Assembly (NCBI RefSeq): GCF_000203935.1
Contig: NC_008577.1
Span: 930,001-994,000, forward strand
Direction of reading: 5' to 3'
DNA: 64,000 nucleotides
DNA from: Shewanella sp. ANA-3
Lineage (GTDB): Bacteria; Pseudomonadota; Gammaproteobacteria; Enterobacterales; Shewanellaceae
In this document: positions 35,846 to 45,243 of the stretch, piece after piece
Layout of the letters: each line of letters begins with the position of its first letter
Position numbering within the stretch: the first letter of the stretch is position 1
Notes under the pieces: model-generated
Told to the model about the DNA's origin: nothing
Database searches by the model: none
What the model saw: only the letters and a program-made list of their open reading frames with translations
Position numbers and translations under genes: made by a program

Positions 35846-36814
35846 ATGCAATTACCTCCAGTTCCTGAAAACGAGTTGCAGCGTTTAGCTACTCTAAGAG
35901 CGCTGAATGTACTCGATACCGATGCCGAAGAAAGATTCGATAGGATCACTCGATTGACTCGGCGGATCTTTTCACTGCCCATTTGTTTAGTGACCCTAGT
36001 CGATGCGAATCGCCAGTGGTTTAAATCTCGCCAAGGGATAGAAGTGGAGCAAACCCCTAGGGATATTTCCCTCTGCGCCCATGCGATTAATCATGATGGG
36101 ATTTTCGTTGTGCATGATGCGCTAAAGGATCCACGCTTTTGTGATAATCCTTTAGTCACTGAGCCGCCCCATATTCGTTTTTATGTGGGTTACCCTCTTA
36201 CCATCCAAGGGGAATATCGGGTCGGTACTCTGTGCTTAATCGGTAATGAACCGCGCGATTTTACCGAAGAAGATGCCGAAACCTTAACGGATCTCGGGCA
36301 AATGGTGGAGGCTGAGCTCTTGTCCATCGCGCAAAATACCTTAGACCCACTGACCATGATCTCCAATCGCCGAGGGTTTGAGTTGCTCGCCTATCAATCG
36401 CTGGCGAGTTGTCGTCGTACCGATGCTGAGGCTGCCTTAGTCTTTTTCGACCTCGACTTTTTTAAGGAGGTAAACGATAGCTTTGGTCACCGTAAGGGCG
36501 ACCAATTGCTCTATGATTTTGCCCATATTTTGATGGCGGCCTTTAGGGAGTCCGATGTGATTGCACGGCTAGGCGGCGATGAGTTTGTGGTGCTATTAAG
36601 TTTTATCGAGCGCGATACAGTGAACTTTGCGATTGAGCGCTTTAAGCTGTTACTTGGCGAGTATAATCAACAACATTCAGAGCATCCCCTCGAAACCAGC
36701 ATAGGCATAGCCCATTGGTCGCCAGCATCGGATATGAATCTGGATGATCTACTCGACGCGGCCGATCGAGCCATGTATCGAGATAAAGCGGTGCATCACT
36801 TGGATAAGCCTTAG
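35846..36814 (+). CDS. GAF-GGDEF diguanylate cyclase
   Basis: 322 residues, cytoplasmic. A GAF sensor domain spans about 20-155 (CLVTLVDANRQWFKSRQG, CAHAIN, YVGYPL). A GGDEF domain spans about 165-320 with an intact active site RLGGDEFVVL. It should make cyclic di-GMP from GTP. The RxxD product-inhibition motif is not obvious. No EAL domain. The input ligand is unknown. It is followed by a terminator and is likely a single-gene unit. Confidence 0.92.
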   Translation: MQLPPVPENELQRLATLRALNVLDTDAEERFDRITRLTRRIFSLPICLVTLVDANRQWFKSRQGIEVEQTPRDISLCAHAINHDGIFVVHDALKDPRFCDNPLVTEPPHIRFYVGYPLTIQGEYRVGTLCLIGNEPRDFTEEDAETLTDLGQMVEAELLSIAQNTLDPLTMISNRRGFELLAYQSLASCRRTDAEAALVFFDLDFFKEVNDSFGHRKGDQLLYDFAHILMAAFRESDVIARLGGDEFVVLLSFIERDTVNFAIERFKLLLGEYNQQHSEHPLETSIGIAHWSPASDMNLDDLLDAADRAMYRDKAVHHLDKP

Positions 36815-36873
36815 TTAATCGGGTCGTAGACTCTGTGTTAATCAGATTTATAAGATAAACAGGTTTATAAGGT

Positions 36874-36902
36874 AAAAAGGGAGACTGTAGTCTCCCTTTT
36901 CA
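36874..36902. terminator. Bidirectional terminator between the cyclase and the SbtA-like gene
   Basis: AAAAGGGAGACTGTAGTCTCCCTTTT, an 11-bp stem with a 4-base loop. It serves the two convergent genes on either side. Confidence 0.88.
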
Positions 36903-36912
36903 TGGGTGAAAA

Positions 36913-37872
36913 TTAAACGGTAATTTGTAACACCCAGTGTTGATACAAGGGCAAACCGATTAACACATTTACCGGGAAGGTAATCCCAAGCGATGCCAGC
37001 ATAGCCAAACCGATATTGGCCTCGGGAATGGCGGCGCGGATAGCGGCAGGCGCTGCAATATAGGAGGCGCTAGCACTTAACGCCGCAAGCACTAAGATGC
37101 TGCCTTCGGGCAATTCCAACCATAAACCGACACCGATACCACACCATGCCAAGATAAATGGCGTTACGGCGGCAAACACTAACAGGCGCCATTGTTGCAG
37201 CGGTAGCGGTAAACAGACTTTCGCCGTGACTAAGCCCATCTCCAGTAAAAACAGAGCCAGTAGGGTTTTAAAGCCGCCGAGCAGCACAGGTGTGAGAGGA
37301 GCTAGTCCCGTCGGGCCATAGAGCCAACCTATCACGACACCACCTACCAGTAGCACGACGCCACGGCTGGTTAGCGCCTCGTGTAACACACTGGATTTAT
37401 GGGCCGTTGGCGCGGCATCTTGCCCCGCCTGTTTTGAGCTTAAGTATCTGTGCAGCCAGAGCATAACTACAATCGCGGGCAGTTCGAGTAGCACTAGGTA
37501 TAGGGTGGTTTCGGGTCTTAATGTCATCCCTGATTTTTCCACCATGGCGAGCACCACGGCAAAGGTGCCCGCGCTCACCGACCCATAATGGGCGGCGATA
37601 CTGATGGCATCGGTTCGACCGAGTTGCACTAAGCGCGTCAGCACAGGGTAAAGCACTAAGGGGATGAGTAAACCTAAGGCGACCACAGCAACCAATTCGG
37701 TGATCACTAGGTTTTGGGTATGACCGTGCAGCGCCATGCCGCCCTTAAGCCCTAAGGTCAGCATTAACAAAATCGAGAGGGTTTCGTAGATGGCGGGGGG
37801 AACCTTAAGATCGGATTTAACTAAACCGGCGAGTAAACCTAAGGCGAAAAACGCAATGACAATATCTGGCAT
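36913..37872 (-). CDS. SbtA-like sodium-dependent bicarbonate transporter family protein
   Basis: 319 residues from the ATG at 37872 (MPDIVIAFFALGLLAG). An 86-residue in-frame extension is polar, unlike the family and overlaps the divergent regulator, so it is rejected. About ten membrane helices. The repeated motif LTLGLKGGMALHG in the first half and LFLLEMGLVTAK in the second are typical of the SbtA/DUF897 family. Bicarbonate-sodium symport is known for cyanobacterial members; the substrate here is inferred. A LysR gene is divergent 130 bp away. Confidence 0.82.
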   Translation of the reverse strand: MPDIVIAFFALGLLAGLVKSDLKVPPAIYETLSILLMLTLGLKGGMALHGHTQNLVITELVAVVALGLLIPLVLYPVLTRLVQLGRTDAISIAAHYGSVSAGTFAVVLAMVEKSGMTLRPETTLYLVLLELPAIVVMLWLHRYLSSKQAGQDAAPTAHKSSVLHEALTSRGVVLLVGGVVIGWLYGPTGLAPLTPVLLGGFKTLLALFLLEMGLVTAKVCLPLPLQQWRLLVFAAVTPFILAWCGIGVGLWLELPEGSILVLAALSASASYIAAPAAIRAAIPEANIGLAMLASLGITFPVNVLIGLPLYQHWVLQITV

Positions 37873-38002
37873 AAGTATCTCATTAATAACGACATCAACA
37901 GAATAATGCGCCGAGAAAGTTCTGCGGGCATCGATGGCTGGAGATTCTGAACCCAATTCGTTATATTGAAAAATAAATTGTTTGCTGATTAGGTATAGAT
38001 AA

Positions 38003-38986
38003 ATGTCTATGGGTAAGTCTTCCCAAGGCCAACTTAAACTTCGGCACTTAAGCTTTCGTTTGCTCGAGGTGTATGTACAGGTTGTCAGGCTTGGCAATAT
38101 CTCGGCCGCTGCGCGCGCCTTGCATCTCACCCAGCCGACAGTTTCGCTACAACTGAAGAAATTGGCCGATATTTTGGGCGAGCCTCTATTGATAAGCGCA
38201 GAGGGGCGAATGCAGCCAACCTTAGTCGGGCAAGAGCTCTATCGGGTTGCCTGCGATACCTTGAGTCGTTTCGAAGACTTCGATGCCTTTATCCAACAGG
38301 CAAGGGGCGGCAGTGTGGGGCATATCAATATTGGTCTAGTGACCACGGCAAAATACGTGATGCCTCGGATTCTAGGGGCCTTCTATCGCCAATTTCCGCA
38401 GGTTAAAGTCACCTTAAATATTGGCAACCGTGCACATATTTTGGGGCGATTCGAGCGCCAAGAAGATGATTTATATCTCTTTAGTCATCCACCCAGTGGT
38501 GAGCATGTGTTATCGGCGCGGATCATTAAAAATCCGCTGCAACTAATAGCCCCTAAGGATCATTGGGCGGTTGAGCGCCAACACCTCAACTTTAATGAGT
38601 TGAAACAAGAGCGCTTTATCATGCGCGAGCCGGGCTCTGCCACACGGCTGATGTTTGAATCTTGGTGTAGTGCCCAAGGGATTGCCTTGAGCGACACTAT
38701 GCAAATTGAGAGCAACGAGGCGATTCGTTTAAGCGTGGCGTCGGGCTTAGGCTTATCGGTGATCTCGGCCCACACGTTGCAGGAAGGGCGTGAAAAACCC
38801 GCAATATTGTCGGTGAAAGGATTTCCACTGGAGAGTAACTGGTATCTGGTGGGGCGCAGGGACAGGCGCTTACCCTATGCCGCTATGCAGTTGGTGTCGT
38901 TTATGGCGAGCCAACTTGCAGACTGTATTGAACCTGAATGGGTTGCTGCGGATATTCAGCAGTTAAGCCAGCGATTTAGTGGATGA
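38003..38986 (+). CDS. LysR-family transcriptional regulator (CbbR-like)
   Basis: 327 residues. A winged helix-turn-helix at about 14-75 (SAAARALHLTQPTVSLQLKKL) precedes a periplasmic-binding-like effector domain (about 100-310). The N-terminal region resembles CbbR/CmpR-type regulators of inorganic carbon genes. Divergence from an SbtA-like transporter gene, with a short shared promoter region, makes that gene the probable target. Confidence 0.88.
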   Translation: MSMGKSSQGQLKLRHLSFRLLEVYVQVVRLGNISAAARALHLTQPTVSLQLKKLADILGEPLLISAEGRMQPTLVGQELYRVACDTLSRFEDFDAFIQQARGGSVGHINIGLVTTAKYVMPRILGAFYRQFPQVKVTLNIGNRAHILGRFERQEDDLYLFSHPPSGEHVLSARIIKNPLQLIAPKDHWAVERQHLNFNELKQERFIMREPGSATRLMFESWCSAQGIALSDTMQIESNEAIRLSVASGLGLSVISAHTLQEGREKPAILSVKGFPLESNWYLVGRRDRRLPYAAMQLVSFMASQLADCIEPEWVAADIQQLSQRFSG

Positions 38987-39061
38987 TACTCGTCTTGGCG
39001 CGGCAGTGAGGATAGGGTAGTTTAAGAAAATATGTCGGTGCCGATAATCAGGGGAATATAA

Positions 39062-39685
39062 ATGGAGCTAGATTCGTTGCTGATGTTTGTGATTGCGTGC
39101 CTTTCAATCAATCTGATCCCTGGGCCCGATGTGGTCTACATCGTTTCGAACACTATGAAGGGTAAGATGGCCAGCGGTCTTAAAGCGGCGTTAGGATTAG
39201 GCGCAGGTTATTTTGTGCATACCTTGGCCGCTTGCTTAGGGCTCTCCGCCATTATCTTAAGTTCGGCCTTGGCCTTTAATATAGTGAAATGGCTCGGTGC
39301 GGCTTACTTATTGTATTTAGGTGTAAAAGCCCTGATATCCTGCTGGCAGGGCCAGAGCAGAATCGTGATTGGCGACAACGCCACGTCAAACACCAATGTG
39401 TTTTTACAGGGCATGGTGGTGAGTGTGTTAAATCCTAAGGTAGCGCTGTTTTTCCTATCATTTTTACCGCAATTTATCGACCCGACCTCGGGCGAGGTTG
39501 CCACGCAACTGTTAATCTTAGGTTTACTCTTCAGTGGCCTAGCAACCTTGGTCAACCTGCTATATGCCGCCTGTGGCAGTTGGCTATTTAATCGACCCGA
39601 TTCACAGCGTTACGCTCGCGGACTTGAGGGCGTTTCCGGCGTGTTACTGGTCGGGCTTGCCGGAAAAGTCGCTATTAGCGACTGA
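39062..39685 (+). CDS. LysE/RhtB-family amino acid exporter
   Basis: 207 residues, six membrane helices. The family signature is clear: NLIPGPDVVYIVSNTMKGK (16-34) and LNPKVALFFLSFLPQF (about 122-137). These proteins export amino acids such as homoserine, threonine or lysine; the substrate cannot be read from sequence. It follows the LysR gene by 75 bp on the same strand and could be co-transcribed with it. Confidence 0.9.
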   Translation: MELDSLLMFVIACLSINLIPGPDVVYIVSNTMKGKMASGLKAALGLGAGYFVHTLAACLGLSAIILSSALAFNIVKWLGAAYLLYLGVKALISCWQGQSRIVIGDNATSNTNVFLQGMVVSVLNPKVALFFLSFLPQFIDPTSGEVATQLLILGLLFSGLATLVNLLYAACGSWLFNRPDSQRYARGLEGVSGVLLVGLAGKVAISD

Positions 39686-39773
39686 TAACCTAAGCGTCTG
39701 ACTCTTACTCACTGCCAGTTAGTGAATGCATGAGATGGCGTCACACTTATCCACGATGCCATCGAGCATACGC

Positions 39774-40709
39774 TTAGATTAACTTGCGTTCCTTGGCGAT
39801 TTCAGCCAGCCCTTGTTCAAAGCGAGTGACCTTAAAATCAGGGAAGCGAGCTTTAAATTTATCGGAAATAAACAGATTGTCGCAGCGATAACGGGGCAGC
39901 AATTCTCCCGCATCACGTATGGTGGGGTTGAATTTACCCGCGAGCCACAGTTGCCATTCTTTGACCACAGTATATCGCGCCGATACTTTAAAAATGTCGG
40001 CGGCAAGAGTAATAAATTCCTTATAGGTCAATCTATTGTCATCACAAGGTAAGTGCCATGTTTGTCCATAGGCATCAGGCGTATTCCCGAGTAAGGCCAT
40101 GGCGCGGCTGGCATCTGGGGTGTAAATCAAACTGCGTTTCGTATCGTCACGTAAAAACACTTTGGCCTTTTTCCCTTGGGCGAGATTGTCGATAGCCGTG
40201 GTGTTGGTAATACTTTGGGTTTGGCCAGGGCCGTAAAATTCTGGCGCGCGGCAGATCATCGCCTCGAGTCGCCCGGCCTTCATCTCATCGAGTAATATTT
40301 GGGTAATGTCGCCCCTCACGCGGCCTTTGGCACCATTGGGCACAAAGGCTGCATCCTCGTGCTGCGGCTGCGCCGTTTGCGGATACATATAGGTATTATC
40401 GAAATACACCAGCTTGGCGCCGTGAGTCTTACAGGCCTGGATAACATTACCCATGATAACAGGCCATTGCTCGACCCAAAGCTGAGTATCCATTGGCAGT
40501 CCCGCCGTGAGATAAACGATGTCAGAGCCTTCCACCGCGGCTAAGGTTTGTGCTAAGTCGAGCAGGTTGGCGCTCTTTAACTCGTCCGTGGCATTCACTT
40601 TTTGCGGTTTACGGCTAACAAGGCGAATGTCACAGTCAAACTCGCGGTTAAGGCTAAGGGCTAGTTCTCTGCCGATTTGGCCATTGGCTCCGAGTATGGT
40701 TTGTCTCAT
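39774..40709 (-). CDS. NAD(P)-dependent epimerase/dehydratase-like protein (atypical SDR)
   Basis: 311 residues. The Rossmann motif is ILGANGQIGREL (4-15), a variant of GxxGxxG, followed by an Arg (RLVSRK) that suggests NADPH preference. The segment VYLTAGLPMDTQLW and an FYGPGQ block follow the extended SDR pattern. The usual YxxxK active site is not clear: YFDNTYMYP replaces it. It may be a reductase or an NADPH-sensing protein. GGAG before the ATG supports the start. A MerR gene is 236 bp upstream on the same strand. Confidence 0.82.
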   Translation of the reverse strand: MRQTILGANGQIGRELALSLNREFDCDIRLVSRKPQKVNATDELKSANLLDLAQTLAAVEGSDIVYLTAGLPMDTQLWVEQWPVIMGNVIQACKTHGAKLVYFDNTYMYPQTAQPQHEDAAFVPNGAKGRVRGDITQILLDEMKAGRLEAMICRAPEFYGPGQTQSITNTTAIDNLAQGKKAKVFLRDDTKRSLIYTPDASRAMALLGNTPDAYGQTWHLPCDDNRLTYKEFITLAADIFKVSARYTVVKEWQLWLAGKFNPTIRDAGELLPRYRCDNLFISDKFKARFPDFKVTRFEQGLAEIAKERKLI

Positions 40710-40945
40710 GTTTTCTCCAAAGGGATGACTCGTTTGCCACTATCCTAAGGTTAAAGCTAAGTTTAAGGTCAATAGCCAATCTTTGAGTTTATTCGCTTGA
40801 GCTTAACCGCACCTAGTGATGCCATAAGAATAAAGAAGCTAGTTGGAATATGGTGACTCATTTAGGCTAAATCCACTGCCAGCAAAGTGGTGGCAAAAAG
40901 AGGGGGCCGTTATTGTCTTCGAAATGAGGCCCTTCGATGATGGGG

Positions 40946-41383
40946 TTATTTGGACTTTGGCTGCGATTGGGCGGGTAAAATATCCCAACCGAATTGAGAC
41001 ATCACCCGCTGCGCATTGGTTTGGCAGTCCATATCTTGGGGTTTAGCTTCAATTTCGGTTAAGACCTCCAATAACTTGGCTTTGTTGAGTGCGATTTTTC
41101 GCTCGATTTCTTCGAGATCGTTGACCTTTTGCCGCAGCGTATTGAGTAAATGCTGATGATCCCAGTTGGCCAGATCGGCTGGCAGTAATAACCGCAGTTC
41201 ATCGAGGCTAAATCCCGCCTGTTGCCCCGTAGTGATCATCTCCAGCGCCATCACTGCCTCAGGCGGATAACTGCGATAACCATTCGCTTTACGTTTCACC
41301 GCTTTGAGTAAACCAATGCGTTCGTAGAATCGGATCCGCGACGCCGCAAGTCCGGTCTTTTGGGATAATTCACCAATATTCAT
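40946..41383 (-). CDS. MerR-family transcriptional regulator
   Basis: 145 residues. The N-terminus MNIGELSQKTGLAASRIRFYERIGLL is a canonical MerR winged helix, followed by RKANGYRSYPPEAV and a dimerising coiled coil (about 85-115). It lacks the cysteine set of the metal-sensing members, having only one Cys near the C-terminus, so an organic or redox signal is more likely. The epimerase-like gene downstream on the same strand is a possible target. Confidence 0.88.
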   Translation of the reverse strand: MNIGELSQKTGLAASRIRFYERIGLLKAVKRKANGYRSYPPEAVMALEMITTGQQAGFSLDELRLLLPADLANWDHQHLLNTLRQKVNDLEEIERKIALNKAKLLEVLTEIEAKPQDMDCQTNAQRVMSQFGWDILPAQSQPKSK

Positions 41384-41432
41384 CTTGATATCACTTTCTT
41401 GCTGATGTTAATCGTGCCCATTGCGGGACGCC

Positions 41433-42635
41433 TCATTCTACTCTTTGCTGGCTCATTTCAATGAGCCGACTATAGGTACGGCGAAACTCAAAACTGAGGG
41501 CGCCGCCTTGGTAGAGTTCGCTCAGTGGCACGTCGCAACTTAAATATAAGCTCACCCCTTGATCATATAACTCATCGATAAGGCTGATAAAACGCCGTGC
41601 GGGGTCGTCGTTAGCGGCGTAGGACAGTTGCCGCTCTCCCGTAGTGGCCGCTTGGTTGTCGCCTGTGCCATCTTCAGTGCCGCGGGCGCGGATCCAGCCT
41701 TTTACTTCGCCCCCAAGTCTGGGCACATTGCTTAGCATTAACACCTTAAATCGGCTCGCAATTTCAATATAGTCGAGTTGCGAGCGCGGGCCATCGCACA
41801 GGGCATGAAAATCAAACCAAGCGACCGATGGCAACTGGCCTTCAGCAGTGGCGCGCACGACGGGAATATCCCGCTGACAGATGCGCAGCGTGCTCGCTTC
41901 AAGCACGGGCGCGCCATGCGTCAGCGCCTTAAAAATGGCCTCGAAATCCACTGTGGCAGTCAGGCCAATATTCTTTGAGGTGGCGGCAATGGACTCTGCC
42001 GACGGTTCGTGATTCAAGGCGTGCAACCTGTGGTCTTGCTCGCCATTCAAATGCAGCATTTGGGTATGGGCTTGGAGCAGGGCAATGCAGGGTAAAAATC
42101 TGTGTCTGGCAAGACCATTCTCATATAAGCGTTCGATGGGAATGTTGGATGTGGCGACTAGCACCACCCCTTGGGCAAACAAGGTTTCAAACAAACCGGC
42201 GAGGATCATGGCATCCCCTATGTCTGATACAAAAAACTCATCGAAACAGAGTACCTTGCACTCCTGCGCTAAATTTTTTGCGATCAACTTAAGAGGATCG
42301 CGCTGCCCTGCATGTTCTTTTAAGGCTTGGTGTACCCGCGCCATAAAGCGATGAAAGTGCAGCCTGAGCTTTCCCTGTTGTGGCAGGGCATCGAAGAACA
42401 AATCCATAAGAAAGGTCTTACCCCGGCCGACATCGCCCCACAGATACAAGCCCTTGGGTGGCTGAGCATCTGTTTGGCCAATAATCTGCTGATACAGCTC
42501 ATCTAAGGCGAGTACCGCCTGTGCTTGCGCGGGATCTTCAATCAGCTCGGCGCCGATCTTGGCTTGATAAATGGCCTGAGGTGATTGGGGAATAGTTGCA
42601 GTTGTGAGTGGGTTTAAGACCATGGAATTTGTCAT
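41433..42635 (-). CDS. zapE: Cell division ATPase ZapE (AFG1-like)
   Basis: 400 residues from the ATG at 42635; a TTG one codon upstream is also possible. P-loop GDVGRGKTFLMDLFF (about 67-81) and Walker B VLCFDEFFVSDIGDAM identify the AFG1/ZapE family. ZapE interacts with FtsZ and is needed for division under stress. The family ending EFRRTYSRLIEM is present. An insertion of about 30 residues near 205-225 carries the HLNGEQDHRLH segment. Confidence 0.92.
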   Translation of the reverse strand: MTNSMVLNPLTTATIPQSPQAIYQAKIGAELIEDPAQAQAVLALDELYQQIIGQTDAQPPKGLYLWGDVGRGKTFLMDLFFDALPQQGKLRLHFHRFMARVHQALKEHAGQRDPLKLIAKNLAQECKVLCFDEFFVSDIGDAMILAGLFETLFAQGVVLVATSNIPIERLYENGLARHRFLPCIALLQAHTQMLHLNGEQDHRLHALNHEPSAESIAATSKNIGLTATVDFEAIFKALTHGAPVLEASTLRICQRDIPVVRATAEGQLPSVAWFDFHALCDGPRSQLDYIEIASRFKVLMLSNVPRLGGEVKGWIRARGTEDGTGDNQAATTGERQLSYAANDDPARRFISLIDELYDQGVSLYLSCDVPLSELYQGGALSFEFRRTYSRLIEMSQQRVE

Positions 42636-42864
42636 CAATTGAGTCAGTGTTATCCCTTTGCGGCAGCAAGCTTGGGCTTATTTCGTGTGAGGTGCTAAGC
42701 CTAAGTCTGCTGAAAAACCTTGCCAGCCTAACACAGTTAATTAGCGGACTAAAATCTTACCTAAAACCGACTCAAGTTAAATATCAAAGGAATCCAATGC
42801 TTTATTCTTCAGGCATTTTCACTTAACATCTTTTTCACAAAAATAATGATATGGAATTAAACCT

Positions 42865-43701
42865 ATGGGTAGCAAAGGTAATGGTGTCACTTTTATCAGT
42901 GCCTCCACCTCCATTGAGGGCGAGATGCAACTGGTGGGCACGGCATTAGTTGCGGGGAAATTAGCGGGGAATATCCGCTGCGCCGGACAGATTAAAATCG
43001 AGCTTGGTGGTGAAGTCTCGGGTGAGCTCAGCTGTGATGAACTGAAAGTCTGCGGAGTTTTTCGCGGCAAGGTGCGTTGTAATAAATTAGTGATTGTCAG
43101 CTCTGGCACGGTCGAGGGCGAAGTGCTTAGCCACCAATTAGAAATTTATGAGGGCGGGCAATTTATCGGTCAGCGCATTATCGGCCAAGAGTTGGAACAT
43201 TTACCCGAGCTATTACAAACCTTAGCGCCAGAGGGCGCAGCTAAAAATACCAACACCGCTCAGACTAACGCCTTGTATGCTCGGGATAATCAGCCGGGTG
43301 CGCGCAAATGGTTGCCCTATGGCGCCGCCGCCGTTATTGTGCTGGTCAGTGTCATAACACCAGCAAAGTTAACTACTTGGCTAAGCACCCTTGGTCAACC
43401 AGCGGCCATTACAGCAAATACTGCGCAGGGCGATGCCCTGAATAGTGAAACTCTGCTGCAATCCCCCGTGAAAGATGACTCGCTCGCCAAGGATGGCGCT
43501 GTAGCAAGCGATAACGACACGCAAACGGCTTCAGCCATGGCATTGGATAGCCACGATGGCAGCAATCCAGAACACCCAAGCGAAGGGCATCCTAATATGG
43601 AGTCTGGCGCCGCAATGGAAGACTTAGCGCAAATGGAGCAAGGCCATGCCCAGATGTTACAACAGGGCACGGCGAGCGATGTACCTAGCGGTAAACTCTA
43701 A
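42865..43701 (+). CDS. Bactofilin-family protein with a membrane helix and C-terminal tail
   Basis: 278 residues. The bactofilin beta-helix covers about 8-110 (TFISASTSIEGEMQLVGTALVAG... GEVSGELSCDELKV). A single membrane helix follows at about 150-170 (WLPYGAAAVIVLVSVI), then a Ser/Asp/Glu-rich tail to the end with MESGAAMEDLAQMEQ. Bactofilins polymerise without nucleotide and shape cells or place enzymes at the membrane. Most are soluble, so the extra helix and tail are notable. It ends 3 bp from the convergent M16 gene. Confidence 0.85.
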   Translation: MGSKGNGVTFISASTSIEGEMQLVGTALVAGKLAGNIRCAGQIKIELGGEVSGELSCDELKVCGVFRGKVRCNKLVIVSSGTVEGEVLSHQLEIYEGGQFIGQRIIGQELEHLPELLQTLAPEGAAKNTNTAQTNALYARDNQPGARKWLPYGAAAVIVLVSVITPAKLTTWLSTLGQPAAITANTAQGDALNSETLLQSPVKDDSLAKDGAVASDNDTQTASAMALDSHDGSNPEHPSEGHPNMESGAAMEDLAQMEQGHAQMLQQGTASDVPSGKL

Positions 43702-43704
43702 AAA

Positions 43705-45243
43705 TTAATCGTTTACTTTGACCACCTCTAGCTGCCAGCCCGGCAGCTTATGGGTGAGGTCGGCCGTTATCCTATCGACATCCCCCCGTAAAATCACCAG
43801 AGGTTCGCCGCTAAAGGCTTGCTGGGTTAATTGCTGTAACTGAGCGGGCGTGAGGTCCTGCAGCTTAGCGTTCATCGCTTGGTTTGACTGGGGATCTAAT
43901 CCCAACACGAGTTGATGAATAAACTGGGTTTCGCGCTGGCTGGGATTGTCTTGCGTTAACAGCGCTTCACCAATCAGATAGGTTTTGAGGGCTGCAATTT
44001 CCCCCTCGCTCGCGGGCGCTGAGGCCAGCAGGTTGAGATGATCTAAGATCCCCACCACAAAGGCGCCCGTGTGCTCTATCGCCGTACTGCCATAAAACTT
44101 GATGCTGGTGGTGAGCGGCGCATTAGCGCATTGACCGTAAATGCCATAGGTTAAGCCGCGCTGTTCACGCAAGTCGTAATAGAGTCGGCCCGAAAAGCTG
44201 CGTCCCAAGATGGCGGCTAAACTGCGGCAAGCGAGCGGTATATCTTGGACAGACAAGTGTTTATCGTCGAGGGCATAACCAATTCGTACCTGAGTTTGTA
44301 CGCTGCCCGGCGCATCAATCAGATAGATAGTGTGGGACTGCTTTATCGACGAAGTCGCTCGATTAAGGGGTTTTGCTTTAGTTGATGCAGTGGGCAAGCT
44401 TAAGTTTGTGCCACTCGGCCACAGGGCGAGGCTTTGCTTTAAATCAAATTCGGCTTCTGCGGCCTCAGTTCCTTCTAAAAACAGGTGCCACTGTGCTTGG
44501 GCAAACGTGCGCTGCTGCAATTGCGACAGTTCACTTAAGGTGAGTGAGTCGTACAGTGCCTGATTATTGATGCTCTGATTATAGGGATGCGCCGCCCCGA
44601 GGAGTTTATCGCGCCAGACTTTATCAATTTCGGCACCACTAAAGGCATTCAAGTGCTTATTGAGTTTCAATTGGCGGCGGATATTGTCGATATCGACCGC
44701 TGCCACGGCATGTTCGCTAAACGCATCGGCTTGCCAAAACTGTATCAATAGGCGGTAGAGATGATTAACTGGCATGGGGCAGGCTAGGCTCAAATTGATA
44801 CTGTGCAGGGTCACGCGAGTCTCGAAGGTTTCAAGGCAGGCATCGGGTTGGTTTAGCGCCAGACTAAGGGCTTTCTCCTGCAGGGCGAACTGTAAAATAT
44901 CCGGATTTTCGAAGGGTTTGCTGGGGCTGATGGCGACAAGGCTCACCCTGTTACTCAGCCCTTGACTGCTTTGTACTCTGTGGAGCTGGTAGGGGAGTGT
45001 TAGGCCATCGGGAACAACATCGATAAACGCCGGTTCCGTGGGCAGGCGGATCAGCCCCACCTCTGGTAGCTGAGTTGGGGTATCGAAGCTTGCCAAACTG
45101 GGCGCTTGGGTGGCGGTAAAGTTCAGCTGGGTCTGTTGGCAGGCCATTAGCGTGATACCGATAAGACCAAGACTCATGGCTTTTAGGCCTTTAAGGATAT
45201 TTTGCACTATTGCCAATCTAGTGAATGGAATCGTTTTTATCAT
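43705..45243 (-). CDS. M16-family peptidase homologue, non-catalytic lipoprotein subunit
   Basis: 512 residues. A lipoprotein signal ends in ITLMAC (about residue 35). The M16 C-terminal R/Y motif is present (SGRLYYDLREQRGLTYGIYG, about 357-376). The zinc motif HxxEH is absent. M16 proteases often work as a pair in which one subunit carries zinc and the other the R/Y substrate-binding pair. Its start overlaps the stop of the zinc-bearing partner by 4 bp. It probably sits in the outer or inner membrane facing the periplasm. Confidence 0.87.
   Translation of the reverse strand: MIKTIPFTRLAIVQNILKGLKAMSLGLIGITLMACQQTQLNFTATQAPSLASFDTPTQLPEVGLIRLPTEPAFIDVVPDGLTLPYQLHRVQSSQGLSNRVSLVAISPSKPFENPDILQFALQEKALSLALNQPDACLETFETRVTLHSINLSLACPMPVNHLYRLLIQFWQADAFSEHAVAAVDIDNIRRQLKLNKHLNAFSGAEIDKVWRDKLLGAAHPYNQSINNQALYDSLTLSELSQLQQRTFAQAQWHLFLEGTEAAEAEFDLKQSLALWPSGTNLSLPTASTKAKPLNRATSSIKQSHTIYLIDAPGSVQTQVRIGYALDDKHLSVQDIPLACRSLAAILGRSFSGRLYYDLREQRGLTYGIYGQCANAPLTTSIKFYGSTAIEHTGAFVVGILDHLNLLASAPASEGEIAALKTYLIGEALLTQDNPSQRETQFIHQLVLGLDPQSNQAMNAKLQDLTPAQLQQLTQQAFSGEPLVILRGDVDRITADLTHKLPGWQLEVVKVND

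Noticed and set aside
37873..38130. 86-residue N-terminal extension of the SbtA-like protein
   Set aside because: It overlaps the divergent LysR gene, is polar and unlike the family, which begins at the ATG at 37872.
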